Shown here piece after piece: positions 10,574 to 23,163 of a DNA stretch of 64,000 bases (positions are counted from its first letter, which is position 1; each line of letters starts with the position of its first letter). Below the pieces are notes generated by a model that was given only the letters and a program-made list of their open reading frames with translations, had not been told where the DNA came from and made no database searches. This DNA is from Ectobius pallidus. Lineage: Eukaryota; Arthropoda; Insecta; Blattodea; Ectobiidae. The DNA is taken from the NCBI GenBank assembly GCA_964059195.1, contig CAXKWD010000007.1, positions 26,919,023-26,983,022 of the forward strand, written 5' to 3'. The translations under genes and the position numbers were made by a program.

Positions 10574-10596
10574 TTCTTGCACTTTCCGGATGTTTC
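10574..10596 (-). promoter_or_regulatory. Distal heat-shock element array
   Basis: Five triplets at 5-base spacing: TTC, GCA, TTC, GAT, TTC on the plus strand (GAA-type in between, two imperfect). This periodic pattern is characteristic of an HSF-binding array. It lies about 215 bases upstream of the TATA box. Confidence 0.55.
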
Positions 10597-10629
10597 GTCA
10601 CGCGAAGTACCGGTAGCTTGTTGATAGAA

Positions 10630-11334
10630 AACAGATAATTAATCGATTCCCTTTCCAGACTTTCAAAGAAAAACGTTTCCAGAAATCGCTATCATACCGT
10701 ATTTCTTTCAGAAAATCCCTGTTCGATTTCCAGTATCAGTTTATAAGCATGATAATATATAGCTTACTTTTAGCCAAAAAATATATGACCGCTCGTCTTT
10801 CACCGCTGGGACCCGAGATCAAATCTCGGTGGATCCATGTGCAATTTGTAGTGAACAAAATGGGTTCGGGGTGTTCCTGTTTCCCCTGTCATATCATTCC
10901 ATCAGTGCTTCATTCATCATAATATGACCATTGATTGCAATAAATGAATTATAAAAAGAAAGTATTATTATTAGGCCTATTATCATTTATCGCTTTGTTA
11001 AAGAAAAATAAAATTGCAAATTGATAAACAAAAATCTAAAACTGAATACTTGAGGCAAAAAAAAAAAATTATACAAGTCTAAAAACAAGATTCTGACTTT
11101 TAATAAAACAAACAAAATAGAACAAAACCATACACAGCAAAAATTCAAACCAAAATGAAATTAAAATGCGTTGTCACCACACCACCCCAATTTTCGTTGA
11201 AAGGCATCAGGTGAGAAGCGTTTTTTTTCTTTTTAATTGCTAGAAACAAAGTTCCCCCCTTCTAGTACCCCAGATCAGAATAATTTTTCTTTATTGTACC
11301 ATTTTACTTAAGTAAGTTCAATTGTTGATAATAA
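10630..11334. other. Region upstream of the Hsp70 promoter
   Basis: AT-rich with no recognised gene. Around 10795-10870 'gggacccgagatcaaatctcggtgg' type sequence could be the box-B end of a decayed tRNA-derived SINE, but box A is missing, so it is not called separately. Confidence 0.3.
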
Positions 11335-11342
11335 TGCAAGAT

Positions 11343-11785
11343 CAGGGCCGTCGCGTAGGCGGGGCGGCCGGGGCGATTGCCCCGGGCTCCGCGACCAGGG
11401 GGCGACGTGGCAACGGCAAAAATAAAACAAAATTTGAAGAAATAGATGTACATAACTTATTTTTTGAAGTTAGGTATAACTGAATTTTAAATATTGCGTT
11501 GTATGTATTTATTGAACACATAAATATTTGACACCAATAACTTTATACTTGCTAAGTTATCCCAAAATAAATATTTGCTCAAAATTGAGCAGCTGGATTT
11601 ACTTGTATACTGTTAATAATAATAGCCTAATAATGAACTCTACTGTGGGCCTTAAATCCTTGAATCCTTACAGATAGGTGGAATGTCGGGTGGCCGTGGG
11701 TGCACCTGGGATTGAGTTGAGGGGGGGGGGGGGCGCGCCTGACGAAATCTTGCCCCGGGCGCCAACAATCCACGCGACGGCCCTG
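11343..11785. mobile_element. hAT MITE, 443 bp
   Basis: TIRs CAGGGCCGTCGCGT at the left and ACGCGACGGCCCTG at the right, with perfect 8-bp TSDs TGCAAGAT at 11335-11342 and 11786-11793. It is GC-rich at the ends and AT-rich inside, with no transposase. This is a textbook non-autonomous hAT element. Confidence 0.92.
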
Positions 11786-12106
11786 TGCAAGATTGTTTTA
11801 AATATTTCACATACAAAGTTTGAAATGTTTGATTGGGTTAATAATTGGTTTTCGCTGTACATAACAAATTCGATAATGATTTCAATGCATTGCGGTTTTC
11901 AGCATCGCTTTACATTTGGCGAATTGAGTCCAAATTCCACTTTACAAAGTTTGCTGCAGGTTTATAGGCCATTGTTCAAAGATTTTCCATCTGAATATAA
12001 AGAAATTTTGGTCAATGCATAACCTTGATGTTAGTTCCAAATATTTTTTTTACTATACCTTTTTCTAGGTATATTGATGTAAACCATTTCTCTAGTGATG
12101 TTAATT

Positions 12107-12505
12107 TAATTTAATTTTATTTTATTTTATTCTGTCCATCGGAACATAATAGTTATTACATGTTGTGGGACATGTCAACATACAAATAAGAATATAAATT
12201 TACAGTTATAAAAAGTATGTACAATGTGAAGATTTCTTTACATAATATACAACATAAACGTTAATTAATTATGTTAACTTACAACGCAAATACAAAATCT
12301 ATAATACCATTACATAATAAAATAAAGGTGCTGAATTATCCTGTTTAAGTAGTTCTTTCAATAATGCTCTGATGCTATAAACACAGAATGATTTCTTCTA
12401 GTAATTCAAAATAAACTTCTAAGAACAGAGTAGGCCTAAATGCATGTTAATGTAGTTAAATAAATAAATAAATATAAAATTTAGAACAGGAAAAACAGAA
12501 ATCTT
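12107..12505 (-). repeat. LINE-like dispersed repeat, copy 1
   Basis: Matches 13796-14206 in the same orientation, e.g. 'aatttacagttataa', 'gtacaatgtgaa', 'ttagaacaggaaaa'. Read on the minus strand it ends in a (TAAAA)n-like tail, suggesting a 5'-truncated retroposon 3' UTR. No protein domain was seen. Confidence 0.5.
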
Positions 12506-13795
12506 TAGGAATACTAGGAAACAAATGATGTCAAAAGAAACTAGTATGCTGTTTTCATCTTTTTCCAGATCTTTGATTCTATCCGGTAATTCCATTGTAT
12601 TTTTTTTTACTTAGGCTCTTGAATTGTGGCAAACTCTGAAATCTGTTAACTAATCATGTTCAAATTTCATAAGCTTTTACTTACTACAATTATTACGTGA
12701 AGTAGAATGCTTTATAGTGTACTATAAAATATTTTAAAAAATAATACAGTAGAATAAACTCAAAACAATGTTTTATACAATCAGTATCATTTTGGTGTTG
12801 TTTTATTAATTTAGTAACTTTCATTCATGCTCATTATTTTCATTTATTTATAATAGGCATATTGTTATACTCTGTACTGTACTATAAACTAAAGGAAAAA
12901 TCTGGAAATAATTAAGTAACAAATTGTTCAATGTCCAAGTTTTATAATTTTTTTGTCTGTTCTCTATCAACTTTTGAAAAAATCATACGTTTTTACGTGC
13001 CCAATATTATGAAATACTTTTTTCATCTCCAGACAATTTAATGCTCCGTGAAATAATAATACAAAAAGAAGACTTGTATTGCTGAATGAACATTCTTTCT
13101 ATAAATTATGATTTTGTGCTCTATTGAGCTTTCAAAAAGCATTCCTCCATTCTGTCATCAATTGGTAACCAACGAAATAAAAAACGAAAAGGACTTTCAT
13201 TCAATTAAATATTTAAGTTCTCACGGAAAAATTGGGACAGATGGGTGTCCCAAAAGCATTTTTAAGAATATTGGATTATTTATTTCATATAAAACTGGGA
13301 CTGCCCATAAAACCTCCATTCATAAGGCACAGTACTGGTACATGTTGTATTGCAAATATATTGTATGTATTTTATTTTAATTAGATTTCTTCCTGCAACA
13401 CCTGCATGCTGCCAATGACAAAGAGTGCCACTCCATAGATTTTAGAGCCCAGTAACCATAACATAGATTAAATAAATGCTGAACCTCATAATAGGCTATA
13501 TCTACAAGGGGGGTTTTGCACAGGTTTTTGGCTGATCATAAAGGCATTGATTACATTTGTATAACTTACCATAATAAACTAGATAGGTTGGGTGCCAAAT
13601 TGCAACATAAATAGGTGCTCTGTCACAATTTGGCTTATACAGCTCATACAGGTCATACAGCTATTTTAAACATTTGCCTTTTGAAAGTAGGCATACATCT
13701 TTTAGAACATGTTCGTTTGAAACCTGCCCCCTTTTTTCAACACTAAACGTTCTGCACTGCAGCTTGATTTCTTAGTGCTCTTTTTTTTTTAAAAA

Positions 13796-14206
13796 ATTAG
13801 AACATGTCAATATAATTGCGAATAAGAATATGAATTTACAGTTATAAGCAATATATGTACAATGTGAAAATTTATTTACATATATAATATACAACATATA
13901 GGCTAAACATTAACGAATTATTATAATAATTTTTACAACACAAAAACAAATTTATAATACAATTATGTAAACAACTAAAAATTCAAATACAAAGGTGCTC
14001 AGTTATCCTGTTGTGTAAGTAGCTATATATCAATGATGTTCTGATATTATAAATATGGAATTATTTCTTCTAGCAATAAAAATTAACTTCTAGGAACATG
14101 TTAATGTAATATTGAAATAGTAAGTAATAATAATATTACAAGGTAACAGAATCAAAGTTAAATAAATAAATATAAAATTTAGAACAGGAAAAGCAGAAGA
14201 AGGTTC
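13796..14206 (-). repeat. LINE-like dispersed repeat, copy 2
   Basis: Diverged partner of 12107-12505. The simple tail is less clear here. The surrounding 11794-14440 interval holds no recognised gene apart from this pair. Confidence 0.5.
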
Positions 14207-14439
14207 CTCCAACCTTAGCGAGCTTATGTTTAAAAATAAAACGTATTTGGGCCCTCTTCGAAAATAAAGATTGCGCTCTCTTAAGATCTGGTTTTATCAT
14301 TTTCATCAATTGAATGTACAATCGCTTATAAAAAGAAAAAATAAGTAAAACAGTTTTTTGGACCCTGGCTTATATTTAAAATTTGCTGCATCTCTGAGAA
14401 CTCGCACCAGAATTGATGATAACAAAAATCAATAAACGT

Positions 14440-14649
14440 TCCGATAATCGTATCGTGTACAGCAGCCCGACTCTCGTTTCAATCGATAATTCGACCCGAC
14501 TCGATAAGTCGAAAATATCTCAAATGAAGTGTTTACGGCGAATTGTACACGTCTGTCAGTCAACGTTATTTGGGGTTTCTTGTTAAACGTGTGAATGCTC
14601 TTAAATTCATTATAGAAGAGTTTATGTTTTAAATTTTTCCATATTTAAT
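14440..14649 (+). promoter_or_regulatory. Candidate promoter and 5' UTR of a multi-exon gene
   Basis: A CpG-containing patch in AT-rich surroundings. It has AATCGATAA/CTCGATAAG motifs like the insect DRE promoter element, then a TCAGTC initiator-like sequence at 14556-14561. It precedes a short coding exon with a consensus splice donor. Promoter function is inferred. Confidence 0.35.
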
Positions 14650-14693
14650 ATGCTTGAGTATGAAGACGATTATTTTTTGGAAGAAGATAAAAT
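14650..14693 (+). CDS. Candidate first coding exon of an unidentified gene
   Basis: Reads MLEYEDDYFLEEDK and ends in two bases of the next codon, directly before GTAAGTG, a consensus donor (phase 2). Joining to 38526 keeps the frame and gives ...EEDK-I-YSEYTPV. The peptide is acidic. The downstream exons use the same phase, and the chain joins in frame through 49619. I do not recognise the protein. The evidence is splice signals plus frame continuity; no transcript support is available from sequence alone. Confidence 0.4.
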
Positions 14694-15278
14694 GTAAGTG
14701 ATTAAAACTAACTTGTCAATAACACAGCAGACGATATGACCCATGTATTCTTATGAACAATTTCGGACCTAATTATAATAATTCTAGGGACACATTTTTA
14801 ACGTTGCTTCGCTTAGCAATAATTAAAACTGTAATGCATTGACTCTGGACTCCTATTTTCTATTATAATGTTGTTATGCAGGCCATTGCGAAGCTATGCA
14901 TGGAGTTCTTATTTACCTTCTGCATTTCGTTGATGGTACTGGTATTTAGATAATGAGATACCTTCTGATTGAAAATGGTGGTTAAGGGAGAAAATTTGAT
15001 TGGTAGGGTAGAGGCCTTGGGTGTGTGTATGTCCATCAGGAACTCCTTCAGAATAGCGTAGCCAGCCATGCTCTGCCATTAACGACCGAGCCGCGGGGAA
15101 CAACAGAGAAACGATCGGTGCAAGGGTGAAATTTCCTGTTGCAGAAAAGATTCAACATTAGACATAATAAACCCCACGCTATTCAGTAGCCTATATTGCT
15201 CCTAAACTAATACAAATGTTCCTAACATAACCTGTCACTGACATAGAATTTGGCTGTCATTAAGTTACTTCTAGAAGC
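14694..15278 (+). other. Start of a long intron, no other feature
   Basis: Follows the candidate donor at 14694. It contains the first, diverged copy (about 15190-15278) of a repeat also seen at 16047-16600. No genes recognised. Confidence 0.3.
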
Positions 15279-15286
15279 CTTATTAC

Positions 15287-16038
15287 CAGGGCCCGGATTC
15301 TGATGACCTAAAATTGTTTGAAAAATGACCTATAAAATGACCCTAAATTTTAAAGAAAATTACTTAATAGGCCTAATTATAAAAAATTACCTAAAACTGA
15401 TATTTTATTTATAAAAAATTATTATTGTACACACAAAGTTTTACAGTAATTTTAGAATAATTGTAAAACCTGTAAATAACTGTAATGGTGTGATTTTTTT
15501 TTTTTTTTCTCACATGGAAATTTATACTGGCAGTGAGGCACTGGCGAGTCAAACTTTGGCATTTGCTTTTGCAGTCTGCCGGATTATATTATTGTTTACT
15601 GAGGGTAAACAGTAGTTTGCACTCTCAAATTCAAGCAGGTGCCAAGACAATCTAATAAACAATAATAATATAATACAAAATATTGGCGTTTCTTTGATTC
15701 TCATTACCGATTGAGACATGACAACACTTTTCCTTCTTGCATTAAACAAACAACACTTCAAAGGGTGAACCGTTAGCGACGAAAAAAAAGTTAATATACT
15801 CAATGTTAATATTTGAAAATGACTAAATAAGGAAGCAAATGACACGAAAATGACAAAATAATGACCTAAAAATGAAATAAATGCCCTAAAAAATATAAAA
15901 TTGCATAAAATGACAAAAAATGACCCAATAAAAATGTATTTCTATAATCTAGAGGCCTCGATTAGGATTTATCTACAAGTTGGCAATGTCTTTGCAGCAT
16001 CAATAAAAAGATGACATGTCATTAGAATCTGGGCCCTG
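15287..16038. mobile_element. hAT MITE, 752 bp
   Basis: TIRs CAGGGCCCGGATTCTGATGAC at the left and its counterpart AGAATCTGGGCCCTG at the right, with perfect 8-bp TSDs CTTATTAC at 15279-15286 and 16039-16046. The interior repeats 'aatgacctaaaa' near both ends, a likely subterminal binding site, also seen in the element at 32975-34342. No transposase. Confidence 0.9.
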
Positions 16039-16046
16039 CTTATTAC

Positions 16047-16600
16047 CCTTCTACGCCTTTCGTAAAACATCGTTACATGGCACGAACCCCGCACTATGCA
16101 GAATACTGCTGCTAAACTAACATGACTGTTCCTAACCTAACATAACCTGTCACGGACCTAGAATTCTTAATGCAGAAGCTTTTTTACCCTTCCACATCTT
16201 TCACAACAGTCATTTACCTGCCGAATTCGGGAAAAAATAGTTTTATGCTGCGCACTAGGCTCCTCCCACGAACTGTCTAACGCGATCCGAATCGGAAGGT
16301 GCTATTCAGTATAAGTTATTGCTCCTAAACTAACATAACGTTGCTAACCTAACAAAACGTAGAATTTACCTATCATTATTTAACTAAATGCAGAAGCTTT
16401 TACCCTTCCACACCTATCATAAAACAACATTACGACTATCAAGGAAGACATGGCTCGGAAGCGAGGGGGAAGGAACTGGCAGGCTATTCAAGTCTAATAC
16501 CAAATTCAGAATGCCCTCCTAAATTAATATCACTGTTCATAACCTAACTGCCACTGAACTAGAATTTCGCGAGAATTCAGAATGCCCTACTAAATTAATA
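16047..16600 (+). repeat. Diverged tandem repeat, unit about 200 bp
   Basis: 'Cctaaactaacat...gttcctaacctaacataacctgtcac...tagaatt...gcagaagctttt' patterns recur near 15190, 16105, 16315 and 16510. The MITE at 15287-16038 has inserted between the first and second unit. The CCTAA-like motifs are too few and irregular to be telomeric. Confidence 0.55.
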
Positions 16601-17026
16601 AAGTAGTTTTACTACGGTACAATTGTAATTTTCGTAACTAGCAAGTACATAGCCGTGATAGGAGATGTAGGGGAAGCAAGCAGTAGCGTGCGCATTGGCT
16701 CGGAAGCAAGGGTCAGCAAGGGAAATGAGCTTGCGGGCAAGAGCAGGGGAGCTTTGCCGGTGCGCAGCATATATCTATCTTTCGCCCCGAATTCAATCGG
16801 CATGTAATCATGTTCGTAATATTGGCAACATTGTAGACTTGGTCCCACTCGGTATGGCCCGGTTGTGACAGCGATCACCTTATTCTCAAGTTTAGCGGTC
16901 ACCTTATTCTCAAGTTTAGCGGTCCATCAAATTGCACGTATGTTCCCTTGTGAAGTGATGATCCAGTAAGGATTTTTAAGGCAGAGCATTGCCAGTCATG
17001 TTTTATTCAAACCGACTTTCTTTTCC
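16601..17026. other. No recognised feature
   Basis: A minus-strand open frame at 16612-16902 has no family resemblance. A short direct repeat 'caccttattctcaagtttagcggt' type sequence occurs twice at 16876-16922. Confidence 0.3.
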
Positions 17027-18679
17027 TATGTGGGTGATTCTTCAAATACGGGAAAATTTGCGTTCCGGAGTGATATTTCCCTTCAATTTCAACTTTAAAA
17101 AAAAATTAAAATAAAAGTTAGTTTCTACTACTTCCATACTACAACTATCAGTTTGAAATGTCACTAACTTTAAATTCTGACATTCCAAAATCGAATTTAA
17201 TTCAATGAAATGTCATCCACATGCCCTGTCCCAAACCTCGGTTTTGTATATTCTAATGCATTTTTCCACAAAACAAAATGTTATTTCCTTTTCAACTTTT
17301 TTCCTGTCAATGAGTATGAATGGGTGAAGAATATTAACCCCTAAAAAATAAAATGAAATAAAATTGTCACCCCACCTAATGAACATAAAGAATGTCCCAA
17401 GGGTTTTTGGTCATCCACATGGCTGAAAAGAATGGAATTTTTTCTGCAGAAATGAGAAATTTGTAAAACTGGCAACAGTGTTAGAAAGCCAACAGGGCAG
17501 CTTGTGGTTGAATTGTAAGGTTGAATTTTGCTTGCTTACAAACAGTTTGGGATTAACAAAGGACTTTGTATCATTTTCAAGGAAAACGTTTTTATTCCCC
17601 GTCATTAACATGGCTTCTAGAAAGTAGGCAGAAAGTGAATATTAATTAATTTTGATTATGCACTATGATAAACCTTCCAATTCAAAGTACCTGACTGAAG
17701 TTGAGCCTACAGAGGTTTAGAAATGGCTTGCTGAGACCACTTAAACTCCTTTTTTGTCATCCACATGCCTGATTTTTGTGTCATCCACATGTCTCATGAA
17801 GGGGTATGTTGATGACTCTCAAGTCATGTAGATGATAAATGTAGGATACTATTGTGTTTGCGGTGTCTGTGACCTGTACTTAAGATCTTAAAACTGATTA
17901 AATGAATTTCTGCTTGATTCCCCCCTCCCCCAAAACCATAAAAACACAGTCTCGTTAAAATTACATTAATTCCGGAGTATGCACACAAATTTGCAAGTTT
18001 GATGCAAAATCAACTGAAGGGCAATTCCATGATAACATTGACACAGATTGAAAAAATAAAATGTTACAAATATTGTAAATTATTGCAGTTTCAAGTCAAA
18101 AAGTTAAAGTTTAAGAAAATATAAATATTTCATGCATTTGTCTTTTAAATTTGGACTTAAAATATAATCTATTAGATAGGCTAATTGATAGAAAACATCA
18201 AATTTACGATGAACATGGACATTCACAATTTAGTCCAACAGATACGGCAGCAGTGCTTTCCAAGGATTCTTTTTCTTCATAAAACAAAAGATGACTTATT
18301 ATGGAGGGAAAACATTAATTCATTGAATTGCAGAAGTCAAATTAGGTAAATAATAGCCTATATGTAAGGAAGTCCAATAATACACAGAAACTGTTAGTCC
18401 GTGACAAAAAAGATGTAAAAGTTTACCTAAAACAATAAATAATGCATGTATTGTAATTTTATTTTATATTTGAACAAATAAATTGAACATAAATTGAACA
18501 TAATCAAATTTGAACAAATAAATTGTTATGTATTATTGTTGTATTGCTTCGTACCTTTGTATTGTAAATAGAACATGTTCTAACCTTTCATACATAACAT
18601 TTTGTCACACTTCTCCAAATTATGCATTTTTTTTTTTTTTTTTTAAGTAATTGTTTAGTATAAGTATTTCTAATATATA

Positions 18680-18800
18680 ACTGAACCACCCCCGAACACA
18701 AGCTCTGCTTCTTCGGGGGGTGTATCAACTTTTGTATATATTTTTCGTGTACTTTGGAATAATAAATTGTAATTGTAATTGTAATTGTAATTCTCTGTAT
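18680..18800 (+). repeat. LINE-type 3' end with (TAATTG)n tail
   Basis: A hairpin CCACCCCCGAA ... TTCGGGGGGTG precedes 'aataataaattgtaattgtaattg'. This hairpin plus short tandem tail is typical of the 3' end of non-LTR elements. No reverse transcriptase is upstream, so it is a truncated copy. Confidence 0.4.
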
Positions 18801-19140
18801 ACTAGTATGGAGCAGTACACCTTCACTTGGTTACTGAAATTGAATGTTTTTTCTCCACAAATAATGGTGTCACAGACTAACAGTCACAGAGTCTCAAAAT
18901 GATATATTTCACAGATATTAGAATATTTGTAATAAAATGTGAAGAGTAGTGGAGAAAAATAAAGAATAATTAAATGTTTTGTGGGCCTAACCTATTTTTA
19001 TATGAAACATATTTAATTTTCAAGAACCAAAATTTAAATTTATAATTATTGAGATCAAAATAGTTACGATATTCAATAAAACGAATTTTTCTGAAAACTT
19101 AACACATTTTTCTTTCTTCATTTAGACCTATACTATAAAA

Positions 19141-19260
19141 ATGGGGAAGATATCTACTGAAAGAACCAAAAAATATCGTGATAGGTTCAGCGATGCAACA
19201 TTTGTATTCAATAACCTCATAATTGAGGATTTCAGAATCAATATTTTGTCTAGACACTGA
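19141..19260 (+). pseudogene. Short transposon protein fragment (39 aa)
   Basis: Reads MGKISTERTKKYRDRF and then diverges to a stop. The basic 'xxERTKKYRDR' start is like the first residues of several transposon proteins that begin with a KxxxYRxR motif. It is enclosed by the element at 18019-19945, probably the remains of its gene's first exon. Function unknown. Confidence 0.3.
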
Positions 19261-20241
19261 TGAAGGGGTTAAAAAATAAAGTTGTTTTCAAATGGTTGAC
19301 TTAAACAGCTGAAAGAAGGCCAAAATAGTTTCAGAGCTGTAAAAGATGAAGACTACTCGCTTATCAAAAGTATTTTCCATGCACTGACTGAAGAGCCCAA
19401 AACCAGGTCTTCAACACGAACTAACATACTTTGAATCAATGAAAACGAGTTTGAGATTATTAGACAGACGTTTCAAATCATGTACTAAGTGTTCCACTTC
19501 TTTGTTATGTTGTAAATGTGAATTTTTTATTTACATCCAGAAGTTAGTCCGTGACAACTTTTCATGTTAGTCCGTGACACTAGTATTTCATTTTTTATTA
19601 CCATTAAACTGATGGTTAATATTTCAAAGAACCATATCATAAGCTGCTATATACCTACCTACTTCAAAACAAATAAAACACATCTGCCTAAACAGAAATT
19701 TTCTGTTTTGTTCCTACAAATGAAACCTATGTCCAAAATAAGTTAGTCCGTGACAAGGTGCTATAAGTTAAATATATCTGTGCATATAAATGTTAGAGAA
19801 CTCTTAGTTTATTTGTAAATACTTTAGTTCTTTTTGTGTTGCTCTGCATTTGCCAATTTCTTCTGTGTTTAATATTGTTGGTGTAATGGTTGCCAGTATA
19901 GTGACTTTTCTCTGTGAATGTTAGTCCGTGACCATGGAATTGCCCTGAAGTATGCTGAGAAAAATATGAAATCACATAAAGAAAAGCAGATTGTTGCCAA
20001 AGTTAGTCATTAATACGGCCTTCTGCCATCCACATGTACACGGATGTCATCCACATGGCTTTAAAAAAATAAAGAAATTAAAATAAATAAAAGTATAAAC
20101 ATTTAAGCTCTGCTGGTGTCATATTATAATCAAGTAACCCCTGAAGTATTTTTGTGATTTTTTTGAGATTTTTTAAACAAAGTAAAAAATTTGGATTTTA
20201 CACACTCCAAATTTTCCCGTGTTTGAAGAATCACCCATGTA

Positions 20242-21139
20242 GGCCTATAGTCCTTCCATTTGGCTCTGTCTTTCATCACTCTTAATACATCCACTTCAAA
20301 TTGGTGGCATTGCTGATCTCTGCTTGCCATCGGGGTTGGGAGGGGGGTGGTTTTTCTGCTTACCTTCCACGTAAGACTAAGTAAAATTACTAAGAAGTGG
20401 ACTGAAAGTGAACTGAACTTAACTTAACTTAAAATGGTGCTGTTAACTGATGTTAAATCACTTTCTCTGCTCGGATGATGCTGTATTGTCAGACCGGGAG
20501 TGAGCGATGGGTTTTGTGGAGAAAACTCAATGCTGGAAGTGTAACAGAAGTGGTATCGGTGGTTTAGTCGGTCTCGAGGTCGATGTTTCTACCAGGCACA
20601 AACATTTCGTATTGGCCCCAGATTCTCTTCAGGGTTGTGGCCCAGTACCCCTTTCCCCCTTTAAATAGAAGATATTAGATTTGGTACATGAAATTGCAGA
20701 AATAAATACGGTAATAGCTTGAGTGAATATCTAGAAGACTCAAAAGTATCTGAATACACATCACCTACTTACAAGTCAGAATGAATTGCTTGAATTCATA
20801 TATTCTGTGTACAGAGAAGCTCTAGGCCTACAGCAGCCATCATCAGTATGCAACCTAGGGAGCCAGCTTTACCTGCTCCACTCCTGTTAGCATCTATCAC
20901 AAGGAGAGCTGAGCAGTAGGCCAGTTAGAAACTCTGTGGTGGTTCGTGTAACTGCACAGGAGTAATTTTGTGATATAGATTAATTTCAACACTACCCAAC
21001 AGGACTGAACCTGACCTGCCGCTGTTCTGAGGCAGGGTATGAATAACATCAACATTTTCCCCTTTGCACTTCCTGTTGCTCCTATAGCACTTACGCACTG
21101 AAGGAGGCAAGCTCCAAACCAAACTACTTAGTACGATAG
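20242..21139. other. No recognised feature
   Basis: Outside the nested transposons and before the hAT-like pseudogene. A minus-strand frame at 20925-21122 has no recognisable similarity. Confidence 0.3.
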
Positions 21140-22113
21140 CTGGATGACGTTAATAACACAGTGTTTGTTTCTATTCAGACTGATGAGACCACTGATATTT
21201 GCACCAAGACAAGATCTGCTTTAGGGATTTCAGATTGCTTTCTGCAAGCATACAACTTGAATTCTCAAGCTGGAGTCCCAAACTTAATGATGGCTTGTGT
21301 AGTGCAGGGTGCACAAAACAGAGTTCAGAAACTAATAATAAGATTCCCCCCCGCCCAATACACACTATATGCCAAATTCAGCTAAATTCAATAATGCACA
21401 GTACCTTAATCTCAACATTTTTCTGTATTAATGAACTGACAGATTTACTTCAATTGCTGCTTCCTGGTCAAACCAGGTGGAAATTTCAAAGCAGGGCAGT
21501 GAACTCTGTTTACAGAAACAAACAAGCATTAATAGAATGCTTCATAACAATTTAAAATTACTGTGGATGGGATCCTTGTCGACAAGGAAATTGTGTTGGC
21601 TTGAAGAGGAAGAATTCCTATTTTTCATGGAAACTTTTAATTTAATAATGCTGATAACAATTGACAGTGGTCTCTGTAAGAAGGCATCTTTAGAGGTTTT
21701 GTAGGGCTATTGCCAAGCTTACGCATACGTATGTTAAGAACACTGATGATCAAACGCTAGGAGTAAAGGAAAAGGAATACCAATAAAAGTCACTTGTGCT
21801 ATCGAGTCTTGTGACATCATCACCAACCAAGCTAAAGAAAGATTTGGTGTTAAAGATCATTTAGAGTGCTTCAGCTTAGTGAACCCAGCTAAATTCAATA
21901 ATTTCAAATCGCAGTTCCCAGAAGATCTTAGCAATTGCTGTAAATACTACTTGATCGTGGGGGAGCAAAAATTCAAGGGTGAACTTGTTCTATACAATAG
22001 TGAAGAATTTAAGGACATGAATTCTACCAGTGCCTTACGATACTTTTTTGTAGTCAGTAACTTAAAGGACACATTTTCAGAAACTGTAAATGTCTCCAGC
22101 AGTAGTGGCTCTT
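21140..22113 (+). pseudogene. hAT-family (ZMYM1-like) transposase pseudogene
   Basis: Broken frames in series resemble hAT-derived zinc-finger MYM-type 1-like proteins: FVSIQTDETTDICTKT at about 21162, LLPGQTRWKFQSRAVNSVY at about 21462 (family: TRW motif), then CDIITNQAKERFGVKDHLE and a further frame from 21879. Several stops and frameshifts separate them. No TIRs were found nearby. An old inactive copy. Confidence 0.6.
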
Positions 22114-22115
22114 GA

Positions 22116-23163
22116 CCAAATATTCAGGTTTGGCAAAATATAGAGCATAGAATATAACACATGGCCTAAGTCAAGCTGGTTTTGAACAAATTATTAAATC
22201 TTTAAAATCTTCTATTATGTTACCAGACCCATCCACATATTTCACAACAAAAAATAATTGGGATCGGCTACTTGTATTAAATCAGTCTTATAGTCACATT
22301 AGATAAAAAAGGATGGAGCTTTATTGGACAATTTTTTCTGCTTACTCTTCATACACACTTTCAATTATGTCATTTTGAATGGATTTAGAAAACCGTGTGA
22401 AGTTCTCCCCAACTCTACTGTTTCAGATTGTCACAACACACAAGTTGAGAACTTTTTAAAATCCCCCCGGTTTAGTGATGACTCATTCTTCATGTTCATG
22501 AAAGGGTAATTCCTGTTTAAACAAATTTCATTTTCATTTTTATTCATTTTATTCATTTATTTCATTTTTATAGGTAATTTTATAATTTTCAGTTTCTAAT
22601 TTTTGATGCTGTGACAATAATTCAGAAATTGGATTCAATCCCCCCCCCCAGAGGATAAGACTTATGGAAATGCCTATGTAGGGTAAGACTTATCGTGTTA
22701 TTTTGGTAGCTTTCGATAAGTTTTCACATCAAAACATATGTATCTCTATTTCTTGTGCCTTACTTAATTGCCAGTTAAAGACATGGCCAACAATAGAATT
22801 TAGTTTTAACTTCGGTTCCTGTTAGCCACTTGTGCAAATTGTATAGGCCTAATAGGCCTATAATATAAAATGGTAAACATTTCTAATCACTTCACTCAAA
22901 CTTATTGCGTTTGAACCTTCGTCAAGACATTGGCTACTTTCGGAACTTTTTGTGATTGGACAGGAGCACTGGTCTTAAGACATTATTTTATGATTATCAG
23001 AATATTATTTGAATATTCTTGATAGTATTGTCATTGGCAATGGTATGATTTGCTTCTTGTTCAAATAAAGTGAAGTGGAGAGCTCCGTCTGGATGGGCTG
23101 TTTAAACATCTGAAAGCTTGTGAATTGAATAGTTTTGCATGTGGGCCTAATATAAAATACAGT
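22116..23163. other. No recognised feature
   Basis: AT-rich, with a short C-run near 22640. No gene or repeat boundary that I can support. Confidence 0.3.

Larger units (their letters stand above)
18019..19945. mobile_element. Nested transposon with GTTAGTCCGTGACA repeats
   Basis: TIRs GGGCAATTCCATG and CATGGAATTGCCC, flanked by a 4-base direct repeat TGAA (18015-18018 and 19946-19949). The motif GTTAGTCCGTGAC recurs at about 18393, 19543, 19563, 19742 and 19920, with an inverted version near 18873. It looks like a family-specific subterminal repeat. It encloses a short reading frame at 19141. Superfamily unknown. Confidence 0.6.
17029..20239. mobile_element. DNA transposon remnant with TCATCCACATG subterminal repeats
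   Basis: TIRs TGTGGGTGATTCTTCAAA at the left and TTTGAAGAATCACCCATG at the right, extending about 30 bp with few mismatches, flanked by TA. The motif TCATCCACATG recurs near both ends (17214, 17412, 17757, 17782, 20026, 20048) and is probably a transposase-binding site. No long frame survives. A second element (18019-19945) is nested inside. The TA flank suggests a Tc1/mariner-like or other TA-targeting group, but without a transposase the superfamily is uncertain. Confidence 0.65.

Noticed and set aside
16100..16560. Possible telomere-like (CCTAA)n sequence
   Set aside because: CCTAAC words occur only once or twice per diverged 200-bp unit and never in a regular array.
22620..22650. C-run and similar homopolymers considered as sequencing breaks
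   Set aside because: They may be real or errors; the sequence alone cannot tell, and no gene depends on them.
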